Counted from the stretch's first letter, positions 26,092 through 36,136 are shown. The stretch is DNA of 64,000 nt from Thalassospira sp. TSL5-1 (GCF_001907695.1 NZ_KV880640.1:236090-300089); one strand, 5' to 3'. Numbers and translations: made by a program. The notes: generated from the letters alone by a model not told the origin.

Positions 26092-26364
26092 ATGTCATGG
26101 ATGGCCTGGACACCGGTTACGGCAATCTTTTTTGGCTGCGTCGCGCTGATGCTGCTCATCATGGGGCTGTGGCAGGCGGCATCGCCCACCATTCCCCGGC
26201 GGGGCTTCCTGCCGCTGGTGACAACACGCGGGGATCGCCTTTTCATCAGCCTTTTGGGGGCGGCCTATATTCACCTCGCCTGGTTGGCATTCACGGATGC
26301 CAGCATTTATATCGCATCGGCCATTGCGGTTGTGTGGCTGCTTATTGTGATGCGCTGGGGTTAA
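26092..26364 (+). CDS. glpU: DUF2160 small membrane protein GlpU
   Basis: 90-residue protein with three hydrophobic helices: MSWMAWTPVTAIFFGCVALMLLIMGLW, LFISLLGAAYIHLAWLAF and YIASAIAVVWLLIVMRW. It belongs to the small DUF2160 family found between the permease and binding-protein genes of glycerol importers in alphaproteobacteria. No enzymatic residues are apparent; a scaffold or accessory role to the permease is inferred. Ribosome site AGAAGAAGGA upstream. Confidence 0.85.
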   Translation: MSWMAWTPVTAIFFGCVALMLLIMGLWQAASPTIPRRGFLPLVTTRGDRLFISLLGAAYIHLAWLAFTDASIYIASAIAVVWLLIVMRWG

Positions 26365-26502
26365 CAGTTTTACGGTCGAGATGTGTCCTACAACATCCCT
26401 GCCGATTTCCAATTTCGCCGCAACGGGCACCGGTCTTCCCCCGTTACGGTATGCCGGAATTCAAACTGGCAAGTTAACGGAAGACCAACAGGGAGGAACG
26501 AG

Positions 26503-28257
26503 ATGATCGTTAAAGCCAAAGGCTCCTCTGCCGTTATCAAGGGCAGTGCTGTTGCGGTTGCACTCGGGCTGGCAATTCTTGCCAATCCGGCAATGGCCGA
26601 CCAGTATACTGACGCGGCAAAGAAATGGGTCGATAGCGAATTTCAGCCATCGAGCCTGAGCAAAGAAGACCAGATGAAAGAAATGGAATGGCTGATCAAG
26701 GCAGCCGAACCGTTTCGCGGCATGGAAATCAATGTGGTGTCAGAAACCCTGACCACGCATGAATATGAATCCAAAACGCTGGCAAAGGCGTTCTCGGAAA
26801 TCACCGGGATCAAACTGACCCACGATTTGATCGGCGAAGGCGACGTTATTGAGAAATTGCAGACCCAGATGCAGTCTGGCCGCAATATTTATGACGCCTA
26901 TATCAATGATTCCGACCTGATCGGCACCCATTTCCGCTATAACGCGGTTGTGCCGCTCAGCGATTTCATGGATGGCGAAGGCAAGGACGTTACCTCGCCA
27001 ACCCTGGATCTGAAGGACTTTATTGGTCTTTCCTTTACCACCGGCCCGGATGGCAAGCTTTATCAGCTTCCCGACCAGCAGTTCGCCAACCTTTACTGGT
27101 TCCGGTATGACTGGTTCCAGCGTGCTGACCTGCAAAAGCAGTTCAAGGACAAATACGGCTACGATCTGGGTGTGCCGGTTAACTGGTCAGCCTATCAGGA
27201 CATCGCCGAATTCTTTACCAATGACGTAAAGGAAATCGACGGTAAAAAGGTCTACGGCCATATGGATTACGGCAAAAAAGACCCGTCCCTTGGCTGGCGT
27301 TTCACCGACGCATGGCTGTCGATGGCTGGCGAAGGCGACAAGGGCCTGCCGAACGGTCTTCCGGTGGATGAATGGGGTATCCGCGTTGAAGGTTGTGCAC
27401 CGGTGGGTGCCAATGTGACCCGTGGGGGTGCCACCAACAGCCCGGCATCGGTTTATGCCCTAACCAAATATATCGATTGGCTCAAGGCATACGCTCCGCC
27501 AGAAGCCGCCGGTATGACCTTTGGTGAAGCTGGCCCGGTTCCGGCACAGGGTAATATTGCCCAGCAGATTTTCTGGTACACCGCCTTTACCGCAGACATG
27601 ACCAAGCCGGGCCTGCCGGTTGTGGATGAAGACGGCATGCCAAAATGGCGCATGGCCCCGTCGCCGCATGGTCCTTACTGGGAAGAAGGCATGAAACTGG
27701 GCTATCAGGATGTGGGGTCCTGGACGCTGATGAAGTCCACCCCGCTGGAACGTCGCAAGGCAGCCTGGCTTTATGCCCAGTTCGTAACCTCCAAATCGGT
27801 TTCGCTGAAAAAGACCCTGACCGGCCTGACCCCGATCCGTCAGTCTGACCTGGACACCCAGGCCATGACCGACATCGCCCCGAAATGGGGTGGTCTGGTT
27901 GAATTCTATCGTAGCCCGGCGCGTGTTGCCTGGTCCCCGACCGGTACCAACGTGCCTGACTATCCGAAACTGGCACAGCTTTGGTGGCAGAACGTGGCCG
28001 AAGCCGTAACCGGCGAAAGGACCCCGCAGGAAGCAATGGACAACCTTGCCAACTCGATGGACCGTGTGATGGAACGTCTGGGTCGTGCCGGTATCGGTGG
28101 CGATTGTGCCCCGAAACTGAACGAAGAGCGTGACGCACAATACTGGTTTGACCAGCCCGGTGCACCGAAACCGAAACTTGCCAATGAAAAGCCGCAAGGC
28201 GAGACCGTCAAATATGACGATCTGATCCAGGCATGGCGTGAAGGCCGCGCAAACTAA
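26503..28257 (+). CDS. glpV: Glycerol ABC importer solute-binding protein GlpV
   Basis: Large periplasmic binding protein, 584 residues, considerably longer than usual sugar-binding proteins, as is normal for this family. Signal peptide with basic n-region (MIVKAKGSSAVIKGS) and hydrophobic core AVAVALGLAILANPAMA, cleaved before DQYTDAAKKWVDSEF. Solute-binding cluster 1 features include EITGIKLTHDLIGEGDVIEKLQTQMQSGRNIYDAY and YWFRYDWFQRADLQKQF. The ATG at 26503 has GGGAGG eight bases upstream; the frame extension to 26383 is in the intergenic leader. Last gene of the glp operon; a 14-bp hairpin follows. No glpK or glpR occurs in the window. Confidence 0.92.
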   Translation: MIVKAKGSSAVIKGSAVAVALGLAILANPAMADQYTDAAKKWVDSEFQPSSLSKEDQMKEMEWLIKAAEPFRGMEINVVSETLTTHEYESKTLAKAFSEITGIKLTHDLIGEGDVIEKLQTQMQSGRNIYDAYINDSDLIGTHFRYNAVVPLSDFMDGEGKDVTSPTLDLKDFIGLSFTTGPDGKLYQLPDQQFANLYWFRYDWFQRADLQKQFKDKYGYDLGVPVNWSAYQDIAEFFTNDVKEIDGKKVYGHMDYGKKDPSLGWRFTDAWLSMAGEGDKGLPNGLPVDEWGIRVEGCAPVGANVTRGGATNSPASVYALTKYIDWLKAYAPPEAAGMTFGEAGPVPAQGNIAQQIFWYTAFTADMTKPGLPVVDEDGMPKWRMAPSPHGPYWEEGMKLGYQDVGSWTLMKSTPLERRKAAWLYAQFVTSKSVSLKKTLTGLTPIRQSDLDTQAMTDIAPKWGGLVEFYRSPARVAWSPTGTNVPDYPKLAQLWWQNVAEAVTGERTPQEAMDNLANSMDRVMERLGRAGIGGDCAPKLNEERDAQYWFDQPGAPKPKLANEKPQGETVKYDDLIQAWREGRAN

Positions 28258-28281
28258 GGCGCAGCCCAATCACTATTGGAC

Positions 28282-28314
28282 GCGGGAGATGGCGGATTTA
28301 CCGTCATCTTCCGC
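28282..28314 (+). terminator. Hairpin at the end of the glp operon
   Basis: GCGGGAGATGGCGG pairs with CCGTCATCTTCCGC over 14 positions (two G-U) around ATTTA, 25 bases after the glpV stop. No strong U-tract, so it may terminate or simply protect the transcript 3' end. Confidence 0.6.
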
Positions 28315-28492
28315 AGTTCTCTGAAATTCCAGCCTTTGACAACGTTAAATGTCTGCAAAGACAGCCTTAATATCTTTGATCTGTTCCTTAAACATTTGAA
28401 GTCCGGAAAACCGGATAAATCCATACCTCTGAAATATCAGGGACTGTCGGCAAACAGCCTTTCCTGCGAGGCCCCCGACAGGGAGGAAAACC

Positions 28493-30742
28493 ATGAAATT
28501 CCAACAATCCGGTCACCGTCCAAAAGGCGCAACAGCAGGCATTTCGCCTGCACAATCCAAGCCTCACAAGCAAGGTCGGTCAAATGGCACCGTACCACCC
28601 CGTTTAACCATTGGTATTCAGGGGCGCTTAATGGCCTCTTTTGCCATTATCCTGGTCCTGGCTGGCGTTTCATTTGGGGTATCATGGATTTCCTTTGGCA
28701 ATACCCGCCAGCTGGTGGACGAAATTGCCAGCAAAAGCCTGCCCTCCATTATTGGTCAAATGGAACTGGCGATGGATGGCACCGGGCTTGCCGCCCAGGC
28801 CCCGGTTCTGGCGGCATCGCGCAATAACAAAGAATTACTGGCAACCGAAGAACGGCTTGATAGCCTGATCGAGAGTGCGCGGGGCCGCCTGAACGATATT
28901 ATCGCCAATGGCAATAACGATGCCTCGTTAACCGCCCTTTCCGACCGCTTAAACGAAATTGTTGCCCGTCGCGAAACCCTGCAACAGCTTACCGAAGCCC
29001 GCCTTGCGTTGCAAAAACAGCGCGGCGACATGACGCTGGACATGGTTTACGCCTATGCCGACCTGTCGGATTATCTAAGCCCGCTGATCGAAGTCACCGA
29101 CATTGATGTATCGCGTGGCATCAGCCGGGTTGCCAATGGCAACAACGATGCCGCTGCAGGCCTGAAAGACGTTATTGCCTTTTCACAATTGCTGGCTGAA
29201 ATTCGCGCCAATATCAACCTTGCCTTTGGCATGTTAACCGCTGCCATTGCTGTGCCCGAAGGCGATGCGATGGACGAGGTCCGCAATAAATGGAACTGGG
29301 CAGAATTGCGCATCACCGATGCCCTGGCAAAACTGCCCGATAATAATGACGGCAGCAAAATCCGCGACCTGGCCCAGGCCCTTCTTGGTTTTGGCAAGGG
29401 GGATGATGGCGTCTTCACTCTGCGCGAAACGGAATGGGATAACCAGGCCAAAACGCAGCAAACCCTGAATGACACGCTTGCCAGCGCAGAACAGCTAAGT
29501 TCCGCCATTGCGCAACTGGTATCGGACAAACGCACCGAAATTAGCGCCAAGGCGGAAACCACCCTGGCAAAAGTTGCGCGCGACCAGCAGCTTATTGCGA
29601 TTATTGGTACCAGTGTGCTGGTTATTTCCCTGCTGATTTTGGTGTTTTACGTGCGTGGCAACCTGATCAAACGGTTGCTGCGCGTGATTGCCGGGCTGCG
29701 CGAAGTGGCAAATGGCAATCTTGACACCGAAGTGCGCGACAATGGCCGCGATGAAATTGGCGTGATGGCAGGAATTTTGCGCCAGTTTCGCGCAACGGCC
29801 CTGTCGGCTCGCCAGGCCGAACAGCAGGTGGCACGCGAACGGGCCGCAGGCGAAGAAGAAAAACGCGCGGCCATGCTATCCCTTGCCGATGCGTTCGAGG
29901 CGTCGATCTCGACAGTGGCGGGTCAGGTTTCTCACGAGGCCGAAGACATCGCCCAAACATCGCACAATGTGCGTGACCAGGCCGAAGTGGCCTCTGGCAG
30001 TGCGGCCGATGTTGCCAGTGCGTCGGAAGAAATTTCCATCAATATGGCGTCGGTGTCCCAAGCGGCACAATCGCTTTCGGAACGTGTGCGCGAAACAGGA
30101 GAACGGGCGCAAAAATCGCTGGGTGCGGCGGAAAACGCGGTGGATATTGCAACGGAAACCAACACCACCATGCGCGAGCTTGAAACTGGTGCCAGTGAAA
30201 TTGGCGAAATTCTGAGCCTGATTCAGGATGTGGCGGCGCAAACCAACCTGCTGGCGCTGAATGCCACCATCGAGGCCGCCCGTGCAGGCGATGCCGGCAA
30301 GGGATTTGCCGTGGTCGCCAGCGAGGTGAAAAACCTTGCCAATCAAACCGGCACCGCAACCGACCGCATCGCCCGGCGAATTAACGATATTCAGTCCACC
30401 ACCGGTATTGCGGTTGAGGCAATTGCCAAAATTGGCAGCAGCATTTCCGCCATTCATGAAACGGTTGAGGAAATGTCGCGCGCGGTGGAAGAACAACAGG
30501 AATTTGTTGCCGAAATTGCCTCGAATGTCGAGCAGTCCGCGCTCGCAGCCCGCGAAATGAACCACACCATTAACCAGGTCAGCAGTTCGGCAACCGATAA
30601 TCTGGCCGCAATGGACGGCCTGCAACAGGCCACCACCCGCCTGCGCCATCATTCCGACGATCTTTCGGGCCGGGTGCGGGAATTTCTCGGTTCCATTCGT
30701 TCCGATGAGGCGGCATCTTCGCCCCCTGCCCCTGGCAACTAG
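28493..30742 (+). CDS. Methyl-accepting chemotaxis protein
   Basis: Transmembrane chemoreceptor of 749 residues. A ~43-residue cytoplasmic N-tail is followed by TM1 ([20 protein letters not shown]), a long all-helical periplasmic sensor (~70-360) of the helical bimodular (HBM-like) look, TM2 ([21 protein letters not shown], ~367-387), a HAMP domain ([32 protein letters not shown]) and the signalling hairpin with tip [37 protein letters not shown] sequence. It senses an unknown small molecule and talks to CheA/CheW. It lies between glycerol and acetoin operons with its own GGGAGG site; whether it senses either compound is open. No CheR-binding pentapeptide is seen at the C-terminus. Confidence 0.92.
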   Translation: MKFQQSGHRPKGATAGISPAQSKPHKQGRSNGTVPPRLTIGIQGRLMASFAIILVLAGVSFGVSWISFGNTRQLVDEIASKSLPSIIGQMELAMDGTGLAAQAPVLAASRNNKELLATEERLDSLIESARGRLNDIIANGNNDASLTALSDRLNEIVARRETLQQLTEARLALQKQRGDMTLDMVYAYADLSDYLSPLIEVTDIDVSRGISRVANGNNDAAAGLKDVIAFSQLLAEIRANINLAFGMLTAAIAVPEGDAMDEVRNKWNWAELRITDALAKLPDNNDGSKIRDLAQALLGFGKGDDGVFTLRETEWDNQAKTQQTLNDTLASAEQLSSAIAQLVSDKRTEISAKAETTLAKVARDQQLIAIIGTSVLVISLLILVFYVRGNLIKRLLRVIAGLREVANGNLDTEVRDNGRDEIGVMAGILRQFRATALSARQAEQQVARERAAGEEEKRAAMLSLADAFEASISTVAGQVSHEAEDIAQTSHNVRDQAEVASGSAADVASASEEISINMASVSQAAQSLSERVRETGERAQKSLGAAENAVDIATETNTTMRELETGASEIGEILSLIQDVAAQTNLLALNATIEAARAGDAGKGFAVVASEVKNLANQTGTATDRIARRINDIQSTTGIAVEAIAKIGSSISAIHETVEEMSRAVEEQQEFVAEIASNVEQSALAAREMNHTINQVSSSATDNLAAMDGLQQATTRLRHHSDDLSGRVREFLGSIRSDEAASSPPAPGN

Positions 30743-30784
30743 AACCGGCTGCACCTGCTTTCTTAAAACTGCACAGGAAAACCC

Positions 30785-31645
30785 ATGCCCCGCTCCTTGC
30801 CTTTCATATCGCTTCGGAACATTGCTGCCGGTTGTGGCATGATGCTCTATTCGTCCGGCCTTGCCCTTGCAGCACCGGCTCTTGATGAGGGCATTACGGC
30901 CTATCAGAAGGGAGATTTCGATAAATCGGCCGGCATTTTTAAGCCCTTGGCACAAGATAGCGATGCAACCGCACAATATCTTTTATCCTGTCAAATGATC
31001 AACGGTGCCGGGATCGCTGCCAATCAGGATGCCGGATGGGAAATGCTGGATCATGCCGCACAGGGCGGCAATGCCGACGCCGCGATTTTGCAAGCGCGCC
31101 GATTGGAAGCCACCCAAGGGCCCCTTCACGATATAAAGGTTCTGTATGAAAGTGCCGCCCGACAGGGAAATGCGCAGGCATTAATGTGGCTGGCCATTAA
31201 CCATTTGCAAAATGACCGCAAGGATGAAGCCCGCGAACAGCTTGAAAATGCCTGGGCCGCCGGTGATCCCAGAGCAGCAACCATGATCGCGACAAATTTC
31301 GCCCAAAACCGGCAGGAACGTGAAGACTGGTTGCGCAAAGCCGCACAACATGGCGAAACCCACGCAGCGGCGTATCTGGCCAAGGATTATGAAAAGTCGG
31401 ACGACAGAGCACAGGCAATGGGCTGGTGCGCAGTGGCATCCGGCCTGCCCGGCCATGAGGCAAATGTGGACTGGAAGGAAATCGGCAATGCCATTGCCAA
31501 AAACTGCGCTCGTCTTGATGCCGATATGGAACCCGCCGCCCGTGCCGATAACCGGGAAAAAGTTGATCAATTCCTGAAATCATTTTTCGCCGATTACAAA
31601 CCGTGGCACCCCTGGCGACCCTGTGTGGTGCAGTCACAGGAATAA
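30785..31645 (+). CDS. Secreted Sel1/TPR-like repeat protein
   Basis: 286-residue exported protein. Signal peptide with hydrophobic core NIAAGCGMMLYSSGLALA, cleaved near AAPALDEG. The mature part is made of Sel1-like helical repeats: ALDEGITAYQKGDFDKSAGIF, AQYLLSCQMINGAGIAANQDAGWEML, KVLYESAARQGNAQALMWLAINHL, AAQHGETHAAAYLAKDYEKSDDRA. Such repeats mediate protein-protein contacts, often in envelope signalling. 42 bases behind the chemoreceptor gene, so possibly cotranscribed; followed by a clear terminator. No specific function can be assigned. Confidence 0.75.
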   Translation: MPRSLPFISLRNIAAGCGMMLYSSGLALAAPALDEGITAYQKGDFDKSAGIFKPLAQDSDATAQYLLSCQMINGAGIAANQDAGWEMLDHAAQGGNADAAILQARRLEATQGPLHDIKVLYESAARQGNAQALMWLAINHLQNDRKDEAREQLENAWAAGDPRAATMIATNFAQNRQEREDWLRKAAQHGETHAAAYLAKDYEKSDDRAQAMGWCAVASGLPGHEANVDWKEIGNAIAKNCARLDADMEPAARADNREKVDQFLKSFFADYKPWHPWRPCVVQSQE

Positions 31646-31689
31646 CCATTCCTGCATCTTCCCGATTTCATGACTGTCATTATCACAAT

Positions 31690-31746
31690 GCCATCGCACC
31701 TGGCGGGTTACAACCTGTCGGAGCGATGGCTTTTTTATGCCTTCAT
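31690..31746 (+). terminator. Intrinsic terminator after Sel1-repeat gene
   Basis: GCCATCGC (31690-31697) pairs with GCGATGGC (31733-31740), directly followed by TTTTTT. The 35-base interior can fold further. Confidence 0.75.
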
Positions 31747-31755
31747 GCAACACAA

Positions 31756-31820
31756 CACCTGTTGCACATGATGGGTATTGCAGCAGCCATCGCGCAACAC
31801 CTGTTGCATTTGATGCAACA
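31756..31820. promoter_or_regulatory. Cluster of TGTTGCA half-sites, probable AcoR enhancer
   Basis: TGCAACA/TGTTGCA occurs at 31756, 31770, 31802 and 31814, and CGCAACA at 31793, forming nested inverted repeats (for example TGCAACA-N7-TGTTGCA and TGTTGCA-TTTGA-TGCAACA). The group ends 40 bases before a sigma-54 promoter, the usual place for activator sites. Confidence 0.7.
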
Positions 31821-31859
31821 GGTGGAAATTTTAAGTTATTGAAAATAAACAATTACTGT

Positions 31860-31876
31860 TTGGCATAACAGTTGCA
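31860..31876 (+). promoter_or_regulatory. Sigma-54 (-24/-12) promoter of the acetoin operon
   Basis: TTGGCATAACAGTTGCA has GG and GC elements exactly ten bases apart and matches the TTGGCAC-N5-TTGCA consensus except for one T. Transcription would begin about 12 bases downstream, before acoX at 31917. The operon encodes its own sigma-54 activator AcoR. Confidence 0.8.
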
Positions 31877-31916
31877 ATTCATGGTCTTACCTCAGGGAGG
31901 AAAGTTTGAGGAAACC

Positions 31917-32930
31917 ATGAAAAAAATAGGCATAATTGCCAATCCTGTCTCGGCCCGGGACATTCGACGGGTCATATCCCATGCGGGCAACCTGCCCATC
32001 AATGACCGTGCCAATATTGTATTGCGCATGCTGGCTGCCCTTGGGGCAACCGGGGTCGAAGATGTCGTAATGATGCCGGAAAATAGCGGCATCCGGTTTC
32101 ATCTGATGCGCAGCATCGAACGCGAACGCAAAATGGGCCATCACGGGTTCCCGCGCGTTTCCTATATCGACATGCCCGTCACCATGACGGCGACCGACAG
32201 TGCGCGTGCGGCCACCATCATGGCCGAACAGGACGTTGCCGCCATTATCGTTTTGGGCGGCGATGGCACCCATCGTGTTGTGTTGCAGGCCTGCGCCGAT
32301 ATACCGATTGCTGGCGTTTCAACCGGCACCAACAATGCCTTCCCCGATTTACGCGAACCCACCATTACCGGCCTTGCCGTGGGCCTGGCCGCCACGGGTA
32401 AGGTTCCGGCCGATCAGGCCTACATGCACAACAAATGGCTGGAAATTTCGGTCAATGGTGACCGGCATATTGCTCTGGTGGACATGGCGGTCGTCGATGA
32501 TCGTTTTGTGGGCGCACGCGCAATTTGGAAAACGCAAAGTTTTCGCGATTTGTTTGTCACTTTTGGCCTGCCCGGTGCCATTGGCATGTCGTCTATCGTC
32601 GGGCTGACCGATCCCGTTGATCGCTTTGATCCCGAAGGCCGCCATATCGTTTTATCCCCCGATGCCAACCAGGTTTTAAACGCCCCGATTGCACCGGGGC
32701 TGATGGAAAAAGTCGGTATCCAATCCATCACCCCGATGACACCAGAGAGCATTCATACCCCGTCCATTCCTTCAGGAACACTGGCCTTTGACGGGGAACG
32801 CGAAGTCACCTTTGATCAGGATGACGAGATTTCGGTGCGGCTGGTTGCCAATGCCTTTCGCACCATCGATGTGCCCGCCTGCATGCGTTTTGCAGCCCGC
32901 ACCGGACTATTTATCCAAACCAGAAACTGA
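31917..32930 (+). CDS. acoX: AcoX, NAD-kinase-like protein of acetoin operon
   Basis: 337-residue cytosolic protein with the fold of ATP-NAD/polyphosphate kinases; motif VLGGDGTHR at residues 112-120, followed by GVSTGTNNAFP. It starts with the family opening MKKIGIIANPVSARDIRRV. AcoX is conserved at the head of acetoin catabolic operons, but its biochemical role has not been settled. ATG at 31917 with GAGGA five bases upstream; the ATG at 31872 lies inside the sigma-54 promoter and cannot be the start. First gene of acoXABC. Confidence 0.9.
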   Translation: MKKIGIIANPVSARDIRRVISHAGNLPINDRANIVLRMLAALGATGVEDVVMMPENSGIRFHLMRSIERERKMGHHGFPRVSYIDMPVTMTATDSARAATIMAEQDVAAIIVLGGDGTHRVVLQACADIPIAGVSTGTNNAFPDLREPTITGLAVGLAATGKVPADQAYMHNKWLEISVNGDRHIALVDMAVVDDRFVGARAIWKTQSFRDLFVTFGLPGAIGMSSIVGLTDPVDRFDPEGRHIVLSPDANQVLNAPIAPGLMEKVGIQSITPMTPESIHTPSIPSGTLAFDGEREVTFDQDDEISVRLVANAFRTIDVPACMRFAARTGLFIQTRN

Positions 32931-32955
32931 CAACAAACACAGGGAGGTTTTCCTC

Positions 32956-33933
32956 ATGTCCAGTCCATTCCCGTTGCCCAAAGAACGGCTGTTGGATGCC
33001 TATCGCAAAATGAAAACGATCCGCGATTTCGAGGAACGTTTGCATGTGGATTTTGCCCGTGGCGAAATCCCCGGCTTTGTCCACCTTTATGCCGGTGAAG
33101 AAGCCACGGCCGTTGGCATCATGATGCACCTGCATGACCGCGACCGCATTGCCTCTACCCATCGCGGGCACGGCCATTGCATTGCCAAGGGCGTTGATGT
33201 CAAGGCGATGATGGCCGAAATTTACGGCAAGGCCACCGGCTGTTGCGGTGGCAAAGGCGGCTCCATGCACATCGCCGATCTTAGCCTGGGCATGATGGGC
33301 GCCAATGGCATTTTGGGGGCCGGTGCCCCGCTGGCCTGCGGGGCCGCGCTTGCCGCACAAAAACTGGGCCATGACGGCATTGGCATCACCTTTTTTGGCG
33401 ATGGAGCCGCCAACCAGGGCACGGTACTGGAAAGCATGAATTTGGCCGCCATCTGGAACCTTCCAGCCATTTTTGTTGTCGAAAACAATGGCTATGCCGA
33501 GGCCACATCGGTCGATTACGCAACCGCATCCGACAGCTATGTGGACCGCGCTGCCGGGTTTGGCATGCCAGGTATTACCGTGGATGGCATTGATTTTTTT
33601 GCCGTGTTTGAGGCGGCAGGCGAAATCATCAAACGTGCGCGCGAAGGGGCTGGCCCCACCCTGCTCGAATGCAAAACCGTGCGCTTTTTCGGCCATTTCG
33701 AGGGGGATGCCCAAACCTATAAGGCACCCGGCGAAAACGAACATAACCGTGAAAATAATGACTGCCTGAAACTGTTTCGCGCCAAAGTCGTCGATGCCGG
33801 TGTCATCACAGCCGCCGAGCTGGATGCCATTGATGATGAGGTCGGCCAGTTGATTGACGAAGCCGTCGAACTTGCCATTGCCGCCCCAGAACCGGGGGCC
33901 ACGAATTTGACAACCGACGTCTATGTGAACTGA
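32956..33933 (+). CDS. acoA: Acetoin dehydrogenase E1 component, alpha subunit
   Basis: TPP-dependent E1 alpha, 325 residues, of the acetoin cleaving complex: acetoin + CoA + NAD(+) to acetyl-CoA + acetaldehyde + NADH. The thiamine diphosphate motif GDG...NN spans residues 148-178 (GDGAANQGTVLES ... VVENN). STHRGHGHCIAKG and GKGGSMHIADLSLGMMGANG are standard for the family. ATG at 32956 follows GGGAGG; the longer frame from 32788 overlaps acoX in another reading frame and is rejected. Forms an alpha2beta2 tetramer with AcoB. Confidence 0.95.
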   Translation: MSSPFPLPKERLLDAYRKMKTIRDFEERLHVDFARGEIPGFVHLYAGEEATAVGIMMHLHDRDRIASTHRGHGHCIAKGVDVKAMMAEIYGKATGCCGGKGGSMHIADLSLGMMGANGILGAGAPLACGAALAAQKLGHDGIGITFFGDGAANQGTVLESMNLAAIWNLPAIFVVENNGYAEATSVDYATASDSYVDRAAGFGMPGITVDGIDFFAVFEAAGEIIKRAREGAGPTLLECKTVRFFGHFEGDAQTYKAPGENEHNRENNDCLKLFRAKVVDAGVITAAELDAIDDEVGQLIDEAVELAIAAPEPGATNLTTDVYVN

Positions 33934-34013
33934 GCCAGGGCACACACTGCCCGAGGAAACGACCAAAAGCGGCCCGAAACGGCCAGCGAAAACAGAAAAA
34001 ACAGGAGTGCAAA

Positions 34014-35021
34014 ATGGCACGGATCATCAGCATGAAAGACGCGGTTAACGAAGCCCTGGATCAGGAAATGAGCCGCGACCCCACCGTGATCATGATGGGC
34101 GAAGATATTATTGGCGGATCGGGCGCGCCCGGCGAGGACGACGCATGGGGCGGTGTGCTGGGGGTTTCAAAGGGGCTGTATCACAAACACCCCAAACAAA
34201 TGCTCGATACCCCGCTTTCGGAAAGTGCCTATGTCGGGGCGGCCATTGGCGCGGCAACAGCGGGCCTGCGCCCGGTTGCGGAACTGATGTTCGTCGATTT
34301 TATCGGCGTGTGCCTGGATCAGGTTTTTAACCAGGCGGCCAAGTTCCGCTATATGTTTGGCGGCAAGGCGCAAACGCCGGTGGTTATTCGTGCCATGTGC
34401 GGCGCGGGTTTTCGCGCCGCTGCCCAGCATAGCCAGATGCTGACCCCGCTTTTCACCCATATTCCGGGGTTAAAGGTTGTTTGCCCGTCCAACGCCTATG
34501 ACACCAAGGGCCTGCTAATCCAGGCCATTCGCGATAATGACCCGGTGATCTTTCTGGAACATAAAAACCTTTATGCCAGCACCTGTGACGTGCCCGAAGA
34601 GCCCTATACCATCCCCTTTGGCGAAGCCAACATTGTGCGTGAAGGCGGCGATGTCACCATTGTGACCTATGGGCAAATGGTGCAGCGGGCCGAACAGGCG
34701 GCAGACATGCTGAAAAAGGACGGGATCGAGGCCGAAATCATCGACCTTAGAACCCTCTCGCCCATCGATATGGATAGTGTGCTGGAAAGTGTCGAAATGA
34801 CCGGGCGGCTGGTGTGTGTGGATGAAGCAAACCCGCGCTGTTCGATTGCAGCAGACATTTCCGCCAATGTCGCACAGGACGGGTTTGATGACCTGAAGGC
34901 CCCAATCCAGATGGTAACAGCCCCGCATTCGCCTGTGCCGTTCTCCCCCTCGTTAGAAGACATCTACATCCCGTCAGCACAAAGCATTGCTGACGCCGCC
35001 AGAAAAACAATGGAGGGTTAA
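34014..35021 (+). CDS. acoB: Acetoin dehydrogenase E1 component, beta subunit
   Basis: 335-residue E1 beta subunit. N-terminal MKDAVNEALDQEMSRDPTVIMMGEDIIGGSGAPGEDDAWGGVLGVSKGL, then TPLSESAYVGAAIGAATAGLRPVAELMFVDF typical of pyruvate/acetoin dehydrogenase beta chains, and the C-terminal transketolase domain with DLRTLSPIDMDSVLESV. Preceded by an 80-base gap and GGAG ribosome site; three bases before acoC. Works with AcoA in the cytosol. Confidence 0.95.
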   Translation: MARIISMKDAVNEALDQEMSRDPTVIMMGEDIIGGSGAPGEDDAWGGVLGVSKGLYHKHPKQMLDTPLSESAYVGAAIGAATAGLRPVAELMFVDFIGVCLDQVFNQAAKFRYMFGGKAQTPVVIRAMCGAGFRAAAQHSQMLTPLFTHIPGLKVVCPSNAYDTKGLLIQAIRDNDPVIFLEHKNLYASTCDVPEEPYTIPFGEANIVREGGDVTIVTYGQMVQRAEQAADMLKKDGIEAEIIDLRTLSPIDMDSVLESVEMTGRLVCVDEANPRCSIAADISANVAQDGFDDLKAPIQMVTAPHSPVPFSPSLEDIYIPSAQSIADAARKTMEG

Positions 35022-35023
35022 GC

Positions 35024-36136
35024 ATGACCGAAATTACCCCGATCCTGATGCCCAAATGGGGCCTTTCGATGCAGGAAGGCAAACTGACCGACTGGCACAT
35101 CAAGGAAGGTGACGAGGTGAAGGTCGGCGATGAAATCATGGATGTCGAAACCGACAAAATTACCAATGTCGTCGAAGCCGCCGATGGCGGCACCGTGCGC
35201 CGGATTGTAGGGACAGCAGGCGAGGTTTATCCCGTCCGGGCCTTATTGGCGGTGATGGCACCGTCATCTGTTTCAGACGCGGATATTGAGGCCTATGTCA
35301 GTGCCTATGAAACACCGGTGAGTAACGAAGAAGACGAGGATACCGGTCCGGCCTATCACGTTATAGAACTGCCAATTGGCAAAATCCGCTATGCCGAACA
35401 AACTGGTGCCAATGCCGATCAAACACCGATTATCCTGATTCACGGCTTTGGCGGGGATCTGGATAACTGGCTGTTTAATATTGATGCGCTGGCCGAACAT
35501 GCCCCGGTTTACGCACTGGATTTGCCCGGTCACGGTCAATCGGTCAAATCGGTTGATCCAGGTGATCCAGGCATCTTTACCCAAACACTGCTGGATTTCA
35601 TGGATCACTGCGACATCAGGCGTGCCCATCTGGTCGGCCATTCGATGGGCGGTCTGGTGGCCGGGTCAACCGCCCTTGATCATTCAGATCGGGTAGCATC
35701 GCTAACGCTGATATGCAGTGCCGGTTTGGGCGAGGACATCAACAAGGATTACATTGATGGCTTTGTCACCGCGACCGGGCGCAAGGATTTGAAACCGGTG
35801 CTGACTCACCTGTTCCATAATCAAAGCCTGGTATCGCGCGCGATGGTGCAGGACCTTTTGAAATATAAACGCCTGGATGGTGTACAGGACTTCCTGACGC
35901 AACTTTCCACCACGGCGTTCAAGGATGGCAAACAGGCCCGCATCATTGCCGATAAGCTTGCCACCCTTGACATGCCAATCACGGTGATCTGGGGCGAGAA
36001 TGATGCCATCATCCCCGCCAGCCATGCCGAAAACCTGCCGGATGTCAAACCCCATGTGCTGGGCAGTGCCGGTCATATGGTGCAAATGGAGCATGCGGGC
36101 GAGGTCAATAAAATAATCGCCGCGTCGCTTGGTTAA
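35024..36136 (+). CDS. acoC: Acetoin dehydrogenase E2 component with alpha/beta-hydrolase domain
   Basis: 370-residue dihydrolipoyl acetyltransferase of the acetoin complex. N-terminal lipoyl domain (1-78) with lipoyl-lysine K45 in VETDKITN. It is followed, after an acidic linker (about 95-110), by an alpha/beta-hydrolase-like domain: HGFGGD (140-145), nucleophile motif GHSMGG (205-210, Ser207), the WGENDAIIP acid region and C-terminal SAGHMVQME His. The normal CAT acyltransferase domain and a peripheral-subunit-binding domain are absent, as in other AcoC proteins. A dedicated E3 is not encoded here, so it must borrow dihydrolipoamide dehydrogenase from elsewhere. Confidence 0.93.
   Translation: MTEITPILMPKWGLSMQEGKLTDWHIKEGDEVKVGDEIMDVETDKITNVVEAADGGTVRRIVGTAGEVYPVRALLAVMAPSSVSDADIEAYVSAYETPVSNEEDEDTGPAYHVIELPIGKIRYAEQTGANADQTPIILIHGFGGDLDNWLFNIDALAEHAPVYALDLPGHGQSVKSVDPGDPGIFTQTLLDFMDHCDIRRAHLVGHSMGGLVAGSTALDHSDRVASLTLICSAGLGEDINKDYIDGFVTATGRKDLKPVLTHLFHNQSLVSRAMVQDLLKYKRLDGVQDFLTQLSTTAFKDGKQARIIADKLATLDMPITVIWGENDAIIPASHAENLPDVKPHVLGSAGHMVQMEHAGEVNKIIAASLG

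Noticed and set aside
31756..31820. CRISPR-like short repeats
   Set aside because: Seven-base half-sites in both orientations with irregular spacing; fits activator binding sites, not a CRISPR array.
31872..31916. Upstream ATG start for acoX
   Set aside because: It lies inside the sigma-54 -12 element, before or at the transcription start.
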